Shown here one piece after another: positions 53,303 through 62,963 of a DNA stretch of 64,000 nt. Origin of the DNA: Aliarcobacter lanthieri (lineage in GTDB: Bacteria > Campylobacterota > Campylobacteria > Campylobacterales > Arcobacteraceae); NCBI RefSeq assembly GCF_013201625.1, contig NZ_CP053839.1, positions 62,001 through 126,000 of the forward strand, in the 5' to 3' direction. The position numbers and the translations under genes are program-made. The notes beneath the pieces were generated by a model. That model was not told the origin of the DNA and did no database searches. It worked only from the letters and a program-made list of their open reading frames with translations. The number at the start of each line of letters is the position of its first letter. Position 1 is the stretch's first letter.

Positions 53303-53309
53303 TACAGAT

Positions 53310-53337
53310 ATATAAAGAGAATCTTTTCTCTTTGTAT
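53310..53337 (+). terminator. Terminator after the TonB receptor
   Basis: Stem ATATAAAGAGAA / TTCTCTTTGTAT (12 bp with one G-T pair) around TCTT, followed by ATTT. The remaining gap to 53454 shows nothing else. Confidence 0.7.
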
Positions 53338-53454
53338 ATTTAAGTGTGAGTTTCAAGGTAGTTTTATTTTCTCTTGTTTTGATTAAAATTTCGATAGATT
53401 GATTTTATACTTTACTTTTTACTTTGGAACTCATACTTAAGTTTATATAAAATA

Positions 53455-53667
53455 TTAAAAATCTTTTTTTATTTTTTGTTGTCTTCCTACTAAAAAATAT
53501 AATATACTACCAAGTGGTGGAGCAAAAAGTATTATGATAAGTACCCATATAATTTTGATAGTATTTGTTTCAAATTCATTTCTTACTACATCTATAAGAG
53601 TATAGATTATAAATATAAAAACAACTAAAGCAAGTATTAATACTGATAAAAATATAAATATTTCCAT
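53455..53667 (-). CDS. PLDc_N-domain small membrane protein
   Basis: 70 residues with two transmembrane helices and the pattern IWVLIIILFAPPLGSILYFLVGR of the PLDc_N domain, named from the N-terminal part of cardiolipin synthases but here free-standing. Function unknown; such proteins are common small inner-membrane components. Confidence 0.85.
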   Translation of the reverse strand: MEIFIFLSVLILALVVFIFIIYTLIDVVRNEFETNTIKIIWVLIIILFAPPLGSILYFLVGRQQKIKKDF

Positions 53668-53690
53668 AATTTACCTTTTTTTAGAAATAA

Positions 53691-53722
53691 AAAAAGCCCA
53701 ATTCAAACGAACTGGGCTTTTT
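53691..53722. terminator. Bidirectional terminator downstream of rpsU
   Basis: AAAAAGCCCA / TGGGCTTTTT, a 10-bp stem with 12-base loop and T runs on both strands; the strongest terminator in the window. Confidence 0.9.
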
Positions 53723-53741
53723 CTTGGAAATAACAAATCTC

Positions 53742-53954
53742 TTACAATCTTGATTCGTATCTTCTAAGCATATATAATTTTTTAAGCATTTTCTTTCTAG
53801 CAGAAATTTTTTGTTTTTTTCTGATTTCAGTCATTGGTTCAAAATATCTTCTAGCTCTAGTTTCAGTAACGATTAGGTTTCTGTCGCATTGCTTTTTAAA
53901 TCTTCTATACGCTTCGTCAAAAGATTCATTATCTTTAACTTTAATGCCTGGCAC
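53742..53954 (-). CDS. rpsU: 30S ribosomal protein S21
   Basis: 70 residues from GTG 53954, giving [20 protein letters not shown], the normal S21 N-terminus, with GAGGG about 8 bases upstream. A GTG three codons further up (53963) overlaps that ribosome binding site and is rejected. Basic C-terminus ([17 protein letters not shown]). S21 helps mRNA base-pairing at the ribosome. Confidence 0.95.
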   Translation of the reverse strand: MPGIKVKDNESFDEAYRRFKKQCDRNLIVTETRARRYFEPMTEIRKKQKISARKKMLKKLYMLRRYESRL

Positions 53955-54068
53955 TAAAATCACCCTCTTTCTTTTTAAATTTAGGGTTGGATTATATTTA
54001 AAAAATTCTTAATTCCAATTTAACCCAAATTTTAATAGAATAATTTATAAAATAAAAAAGGTGATATT

Positions 54069-54539
54069 TTGAATTTAACACATCTTGATGAAAATAATCG
54101 TCCAAAAATGGTAGATGTTTCAGATAAAAATGAAACAAAAAGAGTTGCTGTTGCAAGTGGTAAAATAACTATGTCAAAAGAAGCTTATGAAGCAATAATA
54201 TCAAATAGTGTTAAAAAAGGTCCAGTTTTACAGACAGCTGTTATTGCTTCTATTATGGGAACAAAGAAAACTCATGAATTGATACCTATGTGTCATCCTT
54301 TACTATTAAGTGGTATAAACTGTGATATTGAAGAAAATGAAGCAGAAAATAGTTTTAAGCTTTTTGTTACAGCAAAGTTAAATGGTCAAACAGGTGTTGA
54401 GATGGAAGCTTTAACAGGTGTTAGTATAGGACTTCTTACTATTTATGATATGGTTAAAGCTATCGATAAATCAATGGTTATCTCTGATATTCAATTAGAG
54501 AGTAAATGTGGTGGGAAAAGTGGAGATTTTAAAAGATGA
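54069..54539 (+). CDS. moaC: Cyclic pyranopterin monophosphate synthase MoaC
   Basis: 156 residues from TTG 54069 with AAAGGTGAT upstream. Family motifs: [52 protein letters not shown] and CGGKSGDF at the end. It converts the MoaA product into cyclic pyranopterin in molybdenum-cofactor synthesis. It overlaps the next gene by 4 bases. No other moa gene adjoins it. Confidence 0.95.
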   Translation: MNLTHLDENNRPKMVDVSDKNETKRVAVASGKITMSKEAYEAIISNSVKKGPVLQTAVIASIMGTKKTHELIPMCHPLLLSGINCDIEENEAENSFKLFVTAKLNGQTGVEMEALTGVSIGLLTIYDMVKAIDKSMVISDIQLESKCGGKSGDFKR

Positions 54540-54799
54540 TAAATTTGAATGATAAAAAACTAGAATTAGATTATCCTTGTAGTTGGGAATATAAATTAGT
54601 TGTTTTAGAAGATTGTAATATAAAAAAATGTGTAAAAGAGGTAATTTTAGAAAGAGAACATAATCTAAAACCATCAAAAACTAGTTCAAAAGGTAAGTTT
54701 AAAAGCTATACTTTGGAAATGTTAGTTCACAATGAAGATGATAGAAAAGAACTTTTTAGACTCTTAGGTGAACATAGTGATATAAAAATGGTTCTTTAG
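54536..54799 (+). CDS. DUF493 (YbeD-like) family protein
   Basis: 87 residues, with [16 protein letters not shown] at the start and [20 protein letters not shown] later, matching DUF493, an ACT-like ferredoxin-fold family with a likely regulatory role. Translationally coupled to moaC by an ATGA overlap. Confidence 0.85.
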   Translation: MINLNDKKLELDYPCSWEYKLVVLEDCNIKKCVKEVILEREHNLKPSKTSSKGKFKSYTLEMLVHNEDDRKELFRLLGEHSDIKMVL

Positions 54800-54818
54800 T
54801 AGATTAAAAATCTACTAA
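54796..54818. terminator. Bidirectional hairpin between convergent genes
   Basis: TTAGTAGATT-AAA-AATCTACTAA, a perfect 10-bp stem including both stop codons (54799 and 54804). No strong T run. Confidence 0.55.
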
Positions 54819-55067
54819 TTCCCTTTTGAAAATCTCTTGATTTAATTTTTTTATAGCAGTTTGATATAGTTTTTCTACTTCTTCAATATCTTCTTCTCTT
54901 AAAATAGCTTTTATTTCATCTATTGATTTACCTTCTTCAAAAGCTATAAAAGTTTTGTACTCTCTTCTTGTAAATTTTCTTTTTAAAACTTCTTGTAGTT
55001 CTTCTTCATCTTTTAGAGTTCCTACAAGTTTTACTATATGTTTTGTTATTGATTTTGTAAAATCCAA
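54804..55067 (-). CDS. Conserved-looking helical protein, 87 residues
   Basis: No family recognised with confidence. All-helical and charged; the stretch FTRREYKTFIAFEEGKSIDE looks like a sigma-region-4 or TrpR-type helix-turn-helix, which suggests DNA or RNA contact, but this is a weak resemblance. It follows surE by 12 bases with a ribosome binding site (AAAGGAAAA), so it belongs to the dnaE-surE run. Confidence 0.6.
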   Translation of the reverse strand: MDFTKSITKHIVKLVGTLKDEEELQEVLKRKFTRREYKTFIAFEEGKSIDEIKAILREEDIEEVEKLYQTAIKKLNQEIFKRELVDF

Positions 55068-55079
55068 TGTTTTTCCTTT

Positions 55080-55868
55080 TTAATTGTTTAGCCAATTTTC
55101 TAAATTTTTTATATCACTATGTGATGTCATATCAAGTTTGATAGGAGAGATTGATACATAGTTTTCTTTTATCGCTTCAAAATCACAAGATTTATCAATG
55201 CTTGGTTTCCAGATAAGTGGATGAAGCCCAATCCAATAGAACTCTTCTCCTCTTGGATTTGTATGTCTATCTGCATCATTTCCATACTCTCTATAGCCTG
55301 CTTTTGTGATTTTAATACCTTGGCAATCTTTTGCTTTAATTGGCGGAATATTAACATTTAAAAACTTTCTTTCATCTAATGGAAAAGAGCCTTCTAAGAT
55401 TTTCTTTGCTAACTTAACAATAGTTTGTTTTGCTAGTTCAAAATCCCATCCTTCATCTATCCCTTGACACATATTTTTACATACTTGAGATATTGCAATA
55501 GCAGGAATTCCATGTAAAACTGCCTCCATAGCAGCACTAGCTGTTCCACTATATGTGATGTCTTCTCCCATATTTGCACCAATATTTATACCACTGATTA
55601 CCAAATCTGGTTTATAACCATCTTTAAAAAGGTTACCTAAAGAGATATATATACAATCTGTTGGTGTTGCATCATCTATTTTATAAAAATCATCTTGAAC
55701 ACAAATCATTCTAAGTGGTCTATCTAAAGTCAATGAATGCCCACAAGCTGATTTATTTTTTGCTGGAGCTACAACTGTAACTCTAGCTATTGGACTTAAT
55801 GCTTCAATTAAAGCTTTTAATCCTACTGCGTGATATCCATCATCATTTGTTAGAAGTATCTGAAACAT
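55080..55868 (-). CDS. surE: 5'/3'-nucleotidase SurE
   Basis: 262 residues from ATG 55868 (FQILLTNDDGYHAVGLKAL); a TTG two codons earlier is possible. Metal-binding DD motif LTNDDGY, VAPAKNKSACGHSLT and GINIGANMGEDITYSGT are diagnostic. SurE removes phosphate from nucleoside monophosphates. It overlaps the end of dnaE by about 26 bases. Confidence 0.94.
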   Translation of the reverse strand: MFQILLTNDDGYHAVGLKALIEALSPIARVTVVAPAKNKSACGHSLTLDRPLRMICVQDDFYKIDDATPTDCIYISLGNLFKDGYKPDLVISGINIGANMGEDITYSGTASAAMEAVLHGIPAIAISQVCKNMCQGIDEGWDFELAKQTIVKLAKKILEGSFPLDERKFLNVNIPPIKAKDCQGIKITKAGYREYGNDADRHTNPRGEEFYWIGLHPLIWKPSIDKSCDFEAIKENYVSISPIKLDMTSHSDIKNLENWLNN

Positions 55869-58800
55869 CTTCAATATATGCTCCTTTTATATTATGTATT
55901 AATTTCTCAATTTCTGAATTTACTTTAAACCCTGTTTCTATTTCTAAATCTGCTAATTTTGATTTTATTAGTATTTTTAGTTCTCTTTTCCCTTGATTAT
56001 TTGCTACAAGATCAAATAAATCATGCATTAAGTTTTCATCTTCACTAAATGGAATTGAAATAGTTATAGGTGGTTCGATTACCTCTTTTTGCTTGATTTT
56101 TACTTTTTCTTTTTGTGCATCAAAAATAGTTTCTATTTTCAAAACACTCATTCTTGTAAATTGCTCTGTTTTTGAAATACGAACTTTAAAAGCTATCGGT
56201 TCTTCTAAATCAAAACTATCTCTAAGATCTTTTAATTTATCTTCAAATAGCATAAATTCAACTGTTCCATGATAATCAAGAATTGAAACAATACCAAATT
56301 TAGAACCTTTTTTTGATATTTTCTCTGATATTGTTTCTACTTTCCCAACGATTAATATTTGACTTCCATCTGCTAATTCATCAATTTGAGAAGAAAGAGT
56401 ATAGTTTATTTTTTCTAGTTTATCTTTATATTCATCAAGTGGATGTCCTGATACATAAAATCCTAAACTAGCTTTTTCAAGTTCCAAAAGTTCTTTTGAT
56501 GAGAATTCATCAAGATGGTCTAATTCAACATCAATTTTTGTAAGTTCTTCACTATCACCAAATAGTGAACCAGTAGCCATTTTCTTTGCAGTTGATGCTT
56601 TTGCAACACTATCCATAATTTTTTCAATTTGATTTAAAATAGATTTTCTTGTGTATCCAAAGCTATCAAAAACTCCTGCTTTTGCTAAAGATTCTATAAC
56701 TCTTTTGTTTACTTTACTTCCATCAATTCTTGAAATAAAATCTGCAAAATCTGTAAAGTAACCATCTTCTCTTGTTTTTAAAATAGAGTTAATAGCTACA
56801 TCTCCAGCACCTTTGATTGCACCCATTCCAAACATTACAACTTCTTTACCATCTACTTTTTTTGCTGAAAATACAAGATCAGATTTATTTATGTCTGGTG
56901 GGAAAAGTTCTAACCCTAGTCTTTTTACTTCATCTACATATCTTACAACTTTATCAGTATTGTCTTTTTCTAGTGTTAAAAGTGCTGCCATAAATTCTGA
57001 TGAATAGTAGCATTTTAAATAAGAAGTATAAAAAGTAATAAGAGCATAAGCAGCTGAGTGAGATTTGTTAAAACCATATCCAGCAAACTTTACAATCAAA
57101 TCAAAAAGTTCTTCTGCATAGGCTCTTGTATATCCTTTTTGTTCTGCTCCATCTGCAAACTGCCCTTTTAATTTATCCATTTCCTCTTTAATTTTTTTAC
57201 CCATTGCTCTTCGCACTAAGTCAGCACCACCTAGTGAAAATCCACCAACACTTTGAACAATTTGCATAACTTGCTCTTGATAAACAATAACTCCATAAGT
57301 ATTTTCTAAAATAGGTTTTAGTGCAGATTCCAATTCATCATGGAAATAATCAATTTTTGCACGACCATGTTTTCTTTCGATAAAATCATCAAGCATTCCA
57401 GATTCCATTGGTCCTGGACGATATAGTGCAAGAACGGCAACAATATCCTCAAAATTTGAAGGCTTTAATCTTTTACATAAATCTTGCATACCATCTGATT
57501 CTATTTGGAATAGTCCTAAAGTATCTCCAGTTTGGATTAGGTCATAAACACCTTTATCATTTACATCAATTGTTCTAAAGTCAATTCTTTTATTATGTCG
57601 TTGTTCAATAAGCTTGATAGCTTCATCAATAACAGTTAAAGTTTTAAGTCCTAAAAAGTCAAATTTGATTAAATCAACATCTTCTATATATTTTCCGTTA
57701 TATTGAGTGGCTATTGTATCAAGTCCACTTGGTTTAAAAAGTGGTGTTTTATTCCAAAGTGGTTCATTTGAAATAACTACTCCAGCAGCATGTGTTCCTG
57801 CATTTCTATTTAATCCTTCTAAAGCTAAAGCATATTCCCAAACTCTTGCTGCTTGTGGATCAGCTTCACAAAGTTCTTTTATCTTTGATTCTTTTTCCCA
57901 AGATTGTGTAAGGTTTATACCTAAATCATCAGGTATAAGCTTTGCCATAGCATCAGCTTTTGCATAAGGCATATCTAAAACTCTAGCAACATCTCGAATT
58001 ACCCCTTTTGCTAAAAGTTTACCAAAAGTAATAATTTGGGCAACATTGGCTCGTCCATATTGTTTTACAACATAGTCTATAATTTCTCCTCTTCTACTTT
58101 GACAAAAGTCCATATCAATATCGGGCATACTTACCCTTTCTGGATTTAAAAACCTTTCAAAAAGTAGACCATAAGGAATTGGGTCAATATCTGTAATCTT
58201 TAAACTATATGCAACTAAACTTCCAGCAGCACTTCCTCTTCCAGGACCAACAGGAATCCCCATCTCTTTTGCAACTCTTACGAAATCCCAAACTATTAGC
58301 ATATATCCTGGGAATTTCATATTATTGATAATATTTATTTCAACTTCTAGTCGTTCTTTATATTCTTCATGTTTTTCAGATGGAACAAGTTTTAATCTAT
58401 CTTCAAGTCCTTTTCTACATTCAAAACAAAACAAAACTTTATCATTTTCTAAAGAGTATTCATTTTCTGGTTCAGGGATATCTAAATTTATCTCTTTTAA
58501 TTTATCTCTTGTAAATTTAAAATTTGGTGGTGTTGGATTTCCTAATTTTATAGTTAAATTACATTTATCTGCTATTTCTTGAGTATTTTCTATCGCTTCT
58601 GGAATATCTGCATAAAGTTTTGCTATTTGTTCTGGTGATTTTAAATAAAATTCATGAACACTATGTCTTAATCTATTTGGATCATCATAAAGTTTATTCA
58701 TAGCTATACACATAAAAGCTTCATGCGCATCAGCATCTTTTTGTTCTAAATAGTGTGTATCATTTGTTGCAACTACTTTTATACCAGTTTCATATGCAAT

Positions 58801-59406
58801 TTTTAATATTTGATCATCAATAAAATGTTGATCACCTATTCCATGTCTCATAATCTCAAGGTAAAAATCATCTCCAAAAATCTCTTTATACTCAAGAGCT
58901 ATTTTTTTTGCTTCTTCATACCCTTTTGCACCAAACTTTAAATTTCTTTCATTTTGTGTATTTAAATGCCAATTTACTTCACCTTGAAGACAAGCAGCAC
59001 TACAAATAAGTCCTTCAGAGTTTTCTTTTAATAGTTTCTTGTTTATTCTTGGATAGTAATAAAAACCTTCCATATAAGCTTTTGAACTAAGATACATAAG
59101 ATTTTTGTACCCTACTTCATTTTTTGCATATAAGCATAAGTGAAATCTCTGTCTATTTGTTTTATCACTTATTTCTTCACTATTGTGGATATAAGCTTCC
59201 ATTCCAATAATAGGTTTTATTCCTTCAGCTCTCATAGCATTATAGAAATCTATTGCACCAAACATATTTCCATGGTCGGTCATTGCTACGCTTGTCATTC
59301 CAAGTGCTTTTATTTTTTTTGCTAAAGGTTTTATCTTATTTGCACCATCAAGTAATGAATACTCTGTATGTAGATGTAGATGTGTAAATTGTGGTATTTG
59401 TGACAT
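55843..59406 (-). CDS. dnaE: DNA polymerase III alpha subunit
   Basis: 1187 residues. N-terminal PHP domain (FTHLHLHTEYSLLDGANKI), C-family polymerase core with GPGRGSAAGSLVAYSL and catalytic PDIDMDFCQ, the fingers KPTFG/RRAMGKKIKEEM region, tandem HhH (NKRVIESLAKAGVFDSFG) and a C-terminal OB domain (ILIVGKVETISEKISKKGSK). It is the replicative polymerase. Confidence 0.97.
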   Translation of the reverse strand: MSQIPQFTHLHLHTEYSLLDGANKIKPLAKKIKALGMTSVAMTDHGNMFGAIDFYNAMRAEGIKPIIGMEAYIHNSEEISDKTNRQRFHLCLYAKNEVGYKNLMYLSSKAYMEGFYYYPRINKKLLKENSEGLICSAACLQGEVNWHLNTQNERNLKFGAKGYEEAKKIALEYKEIFGDDFYLEIMRHGIGDQHFIDDQILKIAYETGIKVVATNDTHYLEQKDADAHEAFMCIAMNKLYDDPNRLRHSVHEFYLKSPEQIAKLYADIPEAIENTQEIADKCNLTIKLGNPTPPNFKFTRDKLKEINLDIPEPENEYSLENDKVLFCFECRKGLEDRLKLVPSEKHEEYKERLEVEINIINNMKFPGYMLIVWDFVRVAKEMGIPVGPGRGSAAGSLVAYSLKITDIDPIPYGLLFERFLNPERVSMPDIDMDFCQSRRGEIIDYVVKQYGRANVAQIITFGKLLAKGVIRDVARVLDMPYAKADAMAKLIPDDLGINLTQSWEKESKIKELCEADPQAARVWEYALALEGLNRNAGTHAAGVVISNEPLWNKTPLFKPSGLDTIATQYNGKYIEDVDLIKFDFLGLKTLTVIDEAIKLIEQRHNKRIDFRTIDVNDKGVYDLIQTGDTLGLFQIESDGMQDLCKRLKPSNFEDIVAVLALYRPGPMESGMLDDFIERKHGRAKIDYFHDELESALKPILENTYGVIVYQEQVMQIVQSVGGFSLGGADLVRRAMGKKIKEEMDKLKGQFADGAEQKGYTRAYAEELFDLIVKFAGYGFNKSHSAAYALITFYTSYLKCYYSSEFMAALLTLEKDNTDKVVRYVDEVKRLGLELFPPDINKSDLVFSAKKVDGKEVVMFGMGAIKGAGDVAINSILKTREDGYFTDFADFISRIDGSKVNKRVIESLAKAGVFDSFGYTRKSILNQIEKIMDSVAKASTAKKMATGSLFGDSEELTKIDVELDHLDEFSSKELLELEKASLGFYVSGHPLDEYKDKLEKINYTLSSQIDELADGSQILIVGKVETISEKISKKGSKFGIVSILDYHGTVEFMLFEDKLKDLRDSFDLEEPIAFKVRISKTEQFTRMSVLKIETIFDAQKEKVKIKQKEVIEPPITISIPFSEDENLMHDLFDLVANNQGKRELKILIKSKLADLEIETGFKVNSEIEKLIHNIKGAYIEDVSDTSNK

Positions 59407-59471
59407 ATTCTAAAATCTTTATAAATTTTTTTAATTTATAGTGTAGCTAAAGTTTAATTGTAGGCTTATTA

Positions 59472-59500
59472 AAAAAGTAGATTTTTAAAATCTACTTTTT
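59472..59500. terminator. Terminator downstream of the DJ-1 family gene
   Basis: AAAAAGTAGATTTT and AAAATCTACTTTTT form a 14-bp near-perfect palindrome around one base, with A and T runs on either side, overlapping the stop codon at 59499. Confidence 0.75.
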
Positions 59501-60041
59501 AAGCTAAAAGTCCATTTTTTATAGCTTTATAAACTTCTTCACCTTTTAATGTTTTAACTATCTCTAAAGCAAAGAATATAGAAGTTGCTGGTCCTTTTGA
59601 TGTTATTACATTGTTATCTGTAACCACATTTTGTTCTGTTTGGTAGCCATCATCTTTTATCTTTTTTTCAAAAGATGGATAACAAGTGTAGTTTCCTTCC
59701 AAAACATCAGCTTTATGTAAAGCATAAGGAGCTGCACAAATAGCACCAATCTTTTTATTTTTTTCTTTAAACTCTTTTAGAAGTCTTTGTACATTATCAT
59801 CTTCTGCTAGAGTAAACGCATTTGGTAAACCACCTGGTAACACTATCATATCAAAACTTTCTGTTGATACCTCTTCTATTTTTACATCAGCTTTTATTTG
59901 TATATTATGAGCTCCAATAAGATTTATGTCTTCAACTCCAGCAATAACAACTTCAATATCTGCTCTTCTAGCAATATCAATTATACTTACTGCTTCTATT
60001 TCTTCAAAGCCATTTGCAATAGCTACTAATATTTTTGCCAT
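59499..60041 (-). CDS. DJ-1/PfpI family protein (YajL-like)
   Basis: 180 residues of the DJ-1 fold: NGFEEIEAVSIIDIARRADI at the start, VLPGGLPNAF, and nucleophile elbow IGAICAAPYAL with the reactive cysteine, then TSKGPATSIFFALEIV. Relatives are glyoxalase III or protein/nucleotide deglycase and chaperone enzymes protecting against dicarbonyl stress. Single gene with its own terminator. Confidence 0.9.
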   Translation of the reverse strand: MAKILVAIANGFEEIEAVSIIDIARRADIEVVIAGVEDINLIGAHNIQIKADVKIEEVSTESFDMIVLPGGLPNAFTLAEDDNVQRLLKEFKEKNKKIGAICAAPYALHKADVLEGNYTCYPSFEKKIKDDGYQTEQNVVTDNNVITSKGPATSIFFALEIVKTLKGEEVYKAIKNGLLA

Positions 60042-60154
60042 AAAATCTCCTTTTTTATGAAATTATATATTAGATTGGTTTATTTAAACTTATATAAAGG
60101 ATATGTAAGTAATTTTTAAATAAAATCTTAAGAATTTAAAAAGAGGATTTATAA

Positions 60155-60796
60155 ATGTCTAAAGGGTTCATAAAATTAGCTATTTTGACAACTATTTCTT
60201 TAGGGTTGATAACTGGTTGTTCTTATAAAGATAAAGAAGTTCAAACTGAACATGACAAAGTTACAAGAATGTCAGATGGTATGAGTGTTGCTAACTATAA
60301 ACAAGAGAATGTTACGGTTCAAAATAGTTTAGAGGCTACTATTGCTTCACTTGCTACACAAATGATGATTAATAAAAAGCTTGATACAACAAAACCTCTT
60401 ATTGTAACTTCTTTTGTAAGATTGGATCAGTTTAAAACAACTTCAGAATTTGGTAGAGTTGTTGGAGAGAGTTTAATTGATGAACTATCAAATAGAGGTT
60501 TTAATCTAATTGAATTTAGAGGACAAATGGCTATTTCAATCAATGAAAAAGGTGAATACTTTTTATCAAGAAAACCTCATGAGATAAAAAAAGAAGTTCC
60601 AAGTACTTATGTTGTAGTAGGAACTTACTCACGACAACCAGGAAGAGTTATTTTAAATGCTAGGGTTATAGATAATATTACTGGTAAAGTTATAACTAGT
60701 GCAAGATCTACTTATAAGCACGATTTAGCTCATGATTGTATGATGTTTGGTGATTGTCCACCAATGAGAACAATAAAAATAGTAAAAGAGAAATAG
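60155..60796 (+). CDS. FlgO-family outer-membrane lipoprotein 1
   Basis: 213 residues. Lipobox LITGC, then a FlgO domain (about 55-195: PLIVTSFVRLDQFKTTSEFG, RVVGESLIDELSNRGFNLIE, STYVVVGTYSRQPGRVILNA). In Vibrio, FlgO is an outer-membrane protein needed for flagellar stability; many FlgO-domain lipoproteins have no known role. Its stop is 4 bases before a second related gene. Confidence 0.82.
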   Translation: MSKGFIKLAILTTISLGLITGCSYKDKEVQTEHDKVTRMSDGMSVANYKQENVTVQNSLEATIASLATQMMINKKLDTTKPLIVTSFVRLDQFKTTSEFGRVVGESLIDELSNRGFNLIEFRGQMAISINEKGEYFLSRKPHEIKKEVPSTYVVVGTYSRQPGRVILNARVIDNITGKVITSARSTYKHDLAHDCMMFGDCPPMRTIKIVKEK

Positions 60797-60800
60797 ATTT

Positions 60801-61403
60801 ATGTCTTTTATAAATTTAAGAGTTTTAAAACTAATTTTTAGTTTAACTCTCTTAAGCCTTATTTTTGCTTCATGCTCGTATAAAAATCCTATTACAAAAG
60901 TTACAAATTTTCATTCAATGATTTCTGATATGGTTGATAAGTCTGCACCAAAAATCAAAGGAAATATTCGCTTAGGTGAAGTTGTCTTAGTATCAGATTT
61001 TGTAAATTTAGATAATTTAGAAAATAGATCACAATTAGGTTTTTTATTATCAAATATTTTAAAAGATAGAATATCTTCTTTAGATATCATAATAAGAGAA
61101 ATAGAACTTGGAAAAGAGTTTGAATTTGGAGCTTCTGGATTTAATCTTCTTACAAGAGAATATGGGAAAATTTTATCAAATCAAGTACAATCAAGATATG
61201 CTTTAGTTGGAACTTATTCAATTTCAAATAAAAGTTTAAATCTTTTTATAAAATTAATAGATATAAATAATGGAAATATATTAAGTTCATCTTTTGCTAG
61301 AACAGATCTTGATGATGAAATATTAGCTCTTGAAGGTCAAGATGAAGCAAGAGATAAAAGAGAAAAACTAAAACAAAAGATTAATAAGCCTTTGGTTTTA
61401 TAA
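60801..61403 (+). CDS. FlgO-family lipoprotein 2
   Basis: 200 residues, lipobox IFASC. The FlgO-like part (VLVSDFVNLDNLENRSQLGF, LLSNILKDRISSLDIIIREI, SRYALVGTYSISNKSLNLFI) aligns with the preceding protein, so the two are diverged paralogues in one operon, probably partners. Its last bases overlap the convergent recJ stop. Confidence 0.75.
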   Translation: MSFINLRVLKLIFSLTLLSLIFASCSYKNPITKVTNFHSMISDMVDKSAPKIKGNIRLGEVVLVSDFVNLDNLENRSQLGFLLSNILKDRISSLDIIIREIELGKEFEFGASGFNLLTREYGKILSNQVQSRYALVGTYSISNKSLNLFIKLIDINNGNILSSSFARTDLDDEILALEGQDEARDKREKLKQKINKPLVL

Positions 61404-62963
61404 AATCTCTTGAATTAAAAAGGTAGGAGTAACCACTCCTCTAAACTCATTTTTCGATATAGATACTATTAAATCTAAATTTTTTGATAAATTTGTATTT
61501 GAATCATAAAACTTTAAAGCTTCAAATATAAATCCATCACTATTTAAAGTTAGTTTTAAATGATTTTTATCTCTGCCAATAAGTTCAGATTTTATAATCA
61601 TTGCATTTGATATTTTAAAAATTGGTCTATCATTTTCAAGTCCATAAGGTTCAAATTCTTCAATAATAGATATAAAGTCTAAATCTACACTAGATACATC
61701 AAGTTCACCTAAAGTTATAAAGTCATTATGTAAACTATCTTCAAATGTTTCAAGTTCATTATTTATAATATTTTTAAACTCTTCTAATTTTGAAGCTTCT
61801 AAGGATAATCCAGCTGCATTTTTATGTCCACCAAATCCTATTAATATTGGAGAAGCTTTTTCTATTAATTCATAAAGATTAATATTTGAATTTGCTCTAG
61901 CACTACCTTTTGCTATTCCATTTTGAATAGAAAATATAAAAGCTGGTTTTTTTTGAGAATTCGAGAGTTTTGAAGCAACTATTCCTATTACTCCTTCATG
62001 CCAACTCTCTCCCCATACTATAACTGCTTTCTCTTCTTGTGATATTTGGTTTTGTGCTTGTTTTGTTATATCTTCTTGTAAAGTTTTTCTATAGTTATTT
62101 AGTTCATCTAAAATTGCTAAAGTTTCATAAGCATTTGATTGATTTTTTGCTAGTAAAAATTCCAATGCTATAGAAGCATCATCAATTCTTCCTGCACTAT
62201 TTAATTTTGGAGCAATTGTAAATCCAATATCATCAGATACTAAATTGTCTTTTGAAATTATTTGATTTAAAAGTTTAAATGCTTCTCTAGAAGATGTTTT
62301 GATTCTTTTAAGACCTTGTTTAACCATCGTATAATTAAGACTTCTCATAGGCATAATATCAGCAATTATTGCTAAGGTTAAAAGATCTAAATAAGATGAC
62401 ATATCAACATTTACATTTAATTCTTTTTTTATTGCAGCACAAAAATACCATGCAACTTGTGCTCCACAAATATCTTTAAATTCAAAATTACAGTCTTGTT
62501 GTTTTGGATTAATTATTGCTAGTGCTTGTGGTATTTTATCTCCAACTGTATGGTGATCAGTTATGATTAAATCTATATTTTTCTCTTTTAATTTTAAACT
62601 AGCTTCATAAGCAGAAATACCATTATCAACTGTAATTACTAATCCACTATCTATTAAATCTACAATTTTAGGAGATAAACCATATCCATGCTCAAATCTA
62701 TTTGGAATTATATAATCTACTTTTATACCAATTTTATTAAAAAAATCAAGAGTGATAGTTGTAGAAACAACTCCATCAACATCGTAATCACCTACTATTG
62801 TTATTTTTTCATTGTTTTGTATTGCAAGTTTTACTCTTTTTATAGCAATATCAATATCTTTAAAATTAGATGGAGAAGGAAGATTGGCAAGCTTTGAATA
62901 AGGATTATTCAAATGTCTTGCACTTAATATCTCAAAAAGTTTTTGCTTTGTAATTTTAGGCAT
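61398..62963 (-). CDS. recJ: Single-stranded-DNA exonuclease RecJ
   Basis: 521 residues, DHH family: TIVGDYDVDGVVSTTITLDF (motif I), ITVDNG, LIITDHHTVG (DHH, motif III), and DHHA1 part with IGFGGHKNAAGLSLE. RecJ digests single strands 5' to 3' in recombination and repair. Its ATG overlaps the pyrG stop by one base. Confidence 0.95.
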   Translation of the reverse strand: MPKITKQKLFEILSARHLNNPYSKLANLPSPSNFKDIDIAIKRVKLAIQNNEKITIVGDYDVDGVVSTTITLDFFNKIGIKVDYIIPNRFEHGYGLSPKIVDLIDSGLVITVDNGISAYEASLKLKEKNIDLIITDHHTVGDKIPQALAIINPKQQDCNFEFKDICGAQVAWYFCAAIKKELNVNVDMSSYLDLLTLAIIADIMPMRSLNYTMVKQGLKRIKTSSREAFKLLNQIISKDNLVSDDIGFTIAPKLNSAGRIDDASIALEFLLAKNQSNAYETLAILDELNNYRKTLQEDITKQAQNQISQEEKAVIVWGESWHEGVIGIVASKLSNSQKKPAFIFSIQNGIAKGSARANSNINLYELIEKASPILIGFGGHKNAAGLSLEASKLEEFKNIINNELETFEDSLHNDFITLGELDVSSVDLDFISIIEEFEPYGLENDRPIFKISNAMIIKSELIGRDKNHLKLTLNSDGFIFEALKFYDSNTNLSKNLDLIVSISKNEFRGVVTPTFLIQEIL

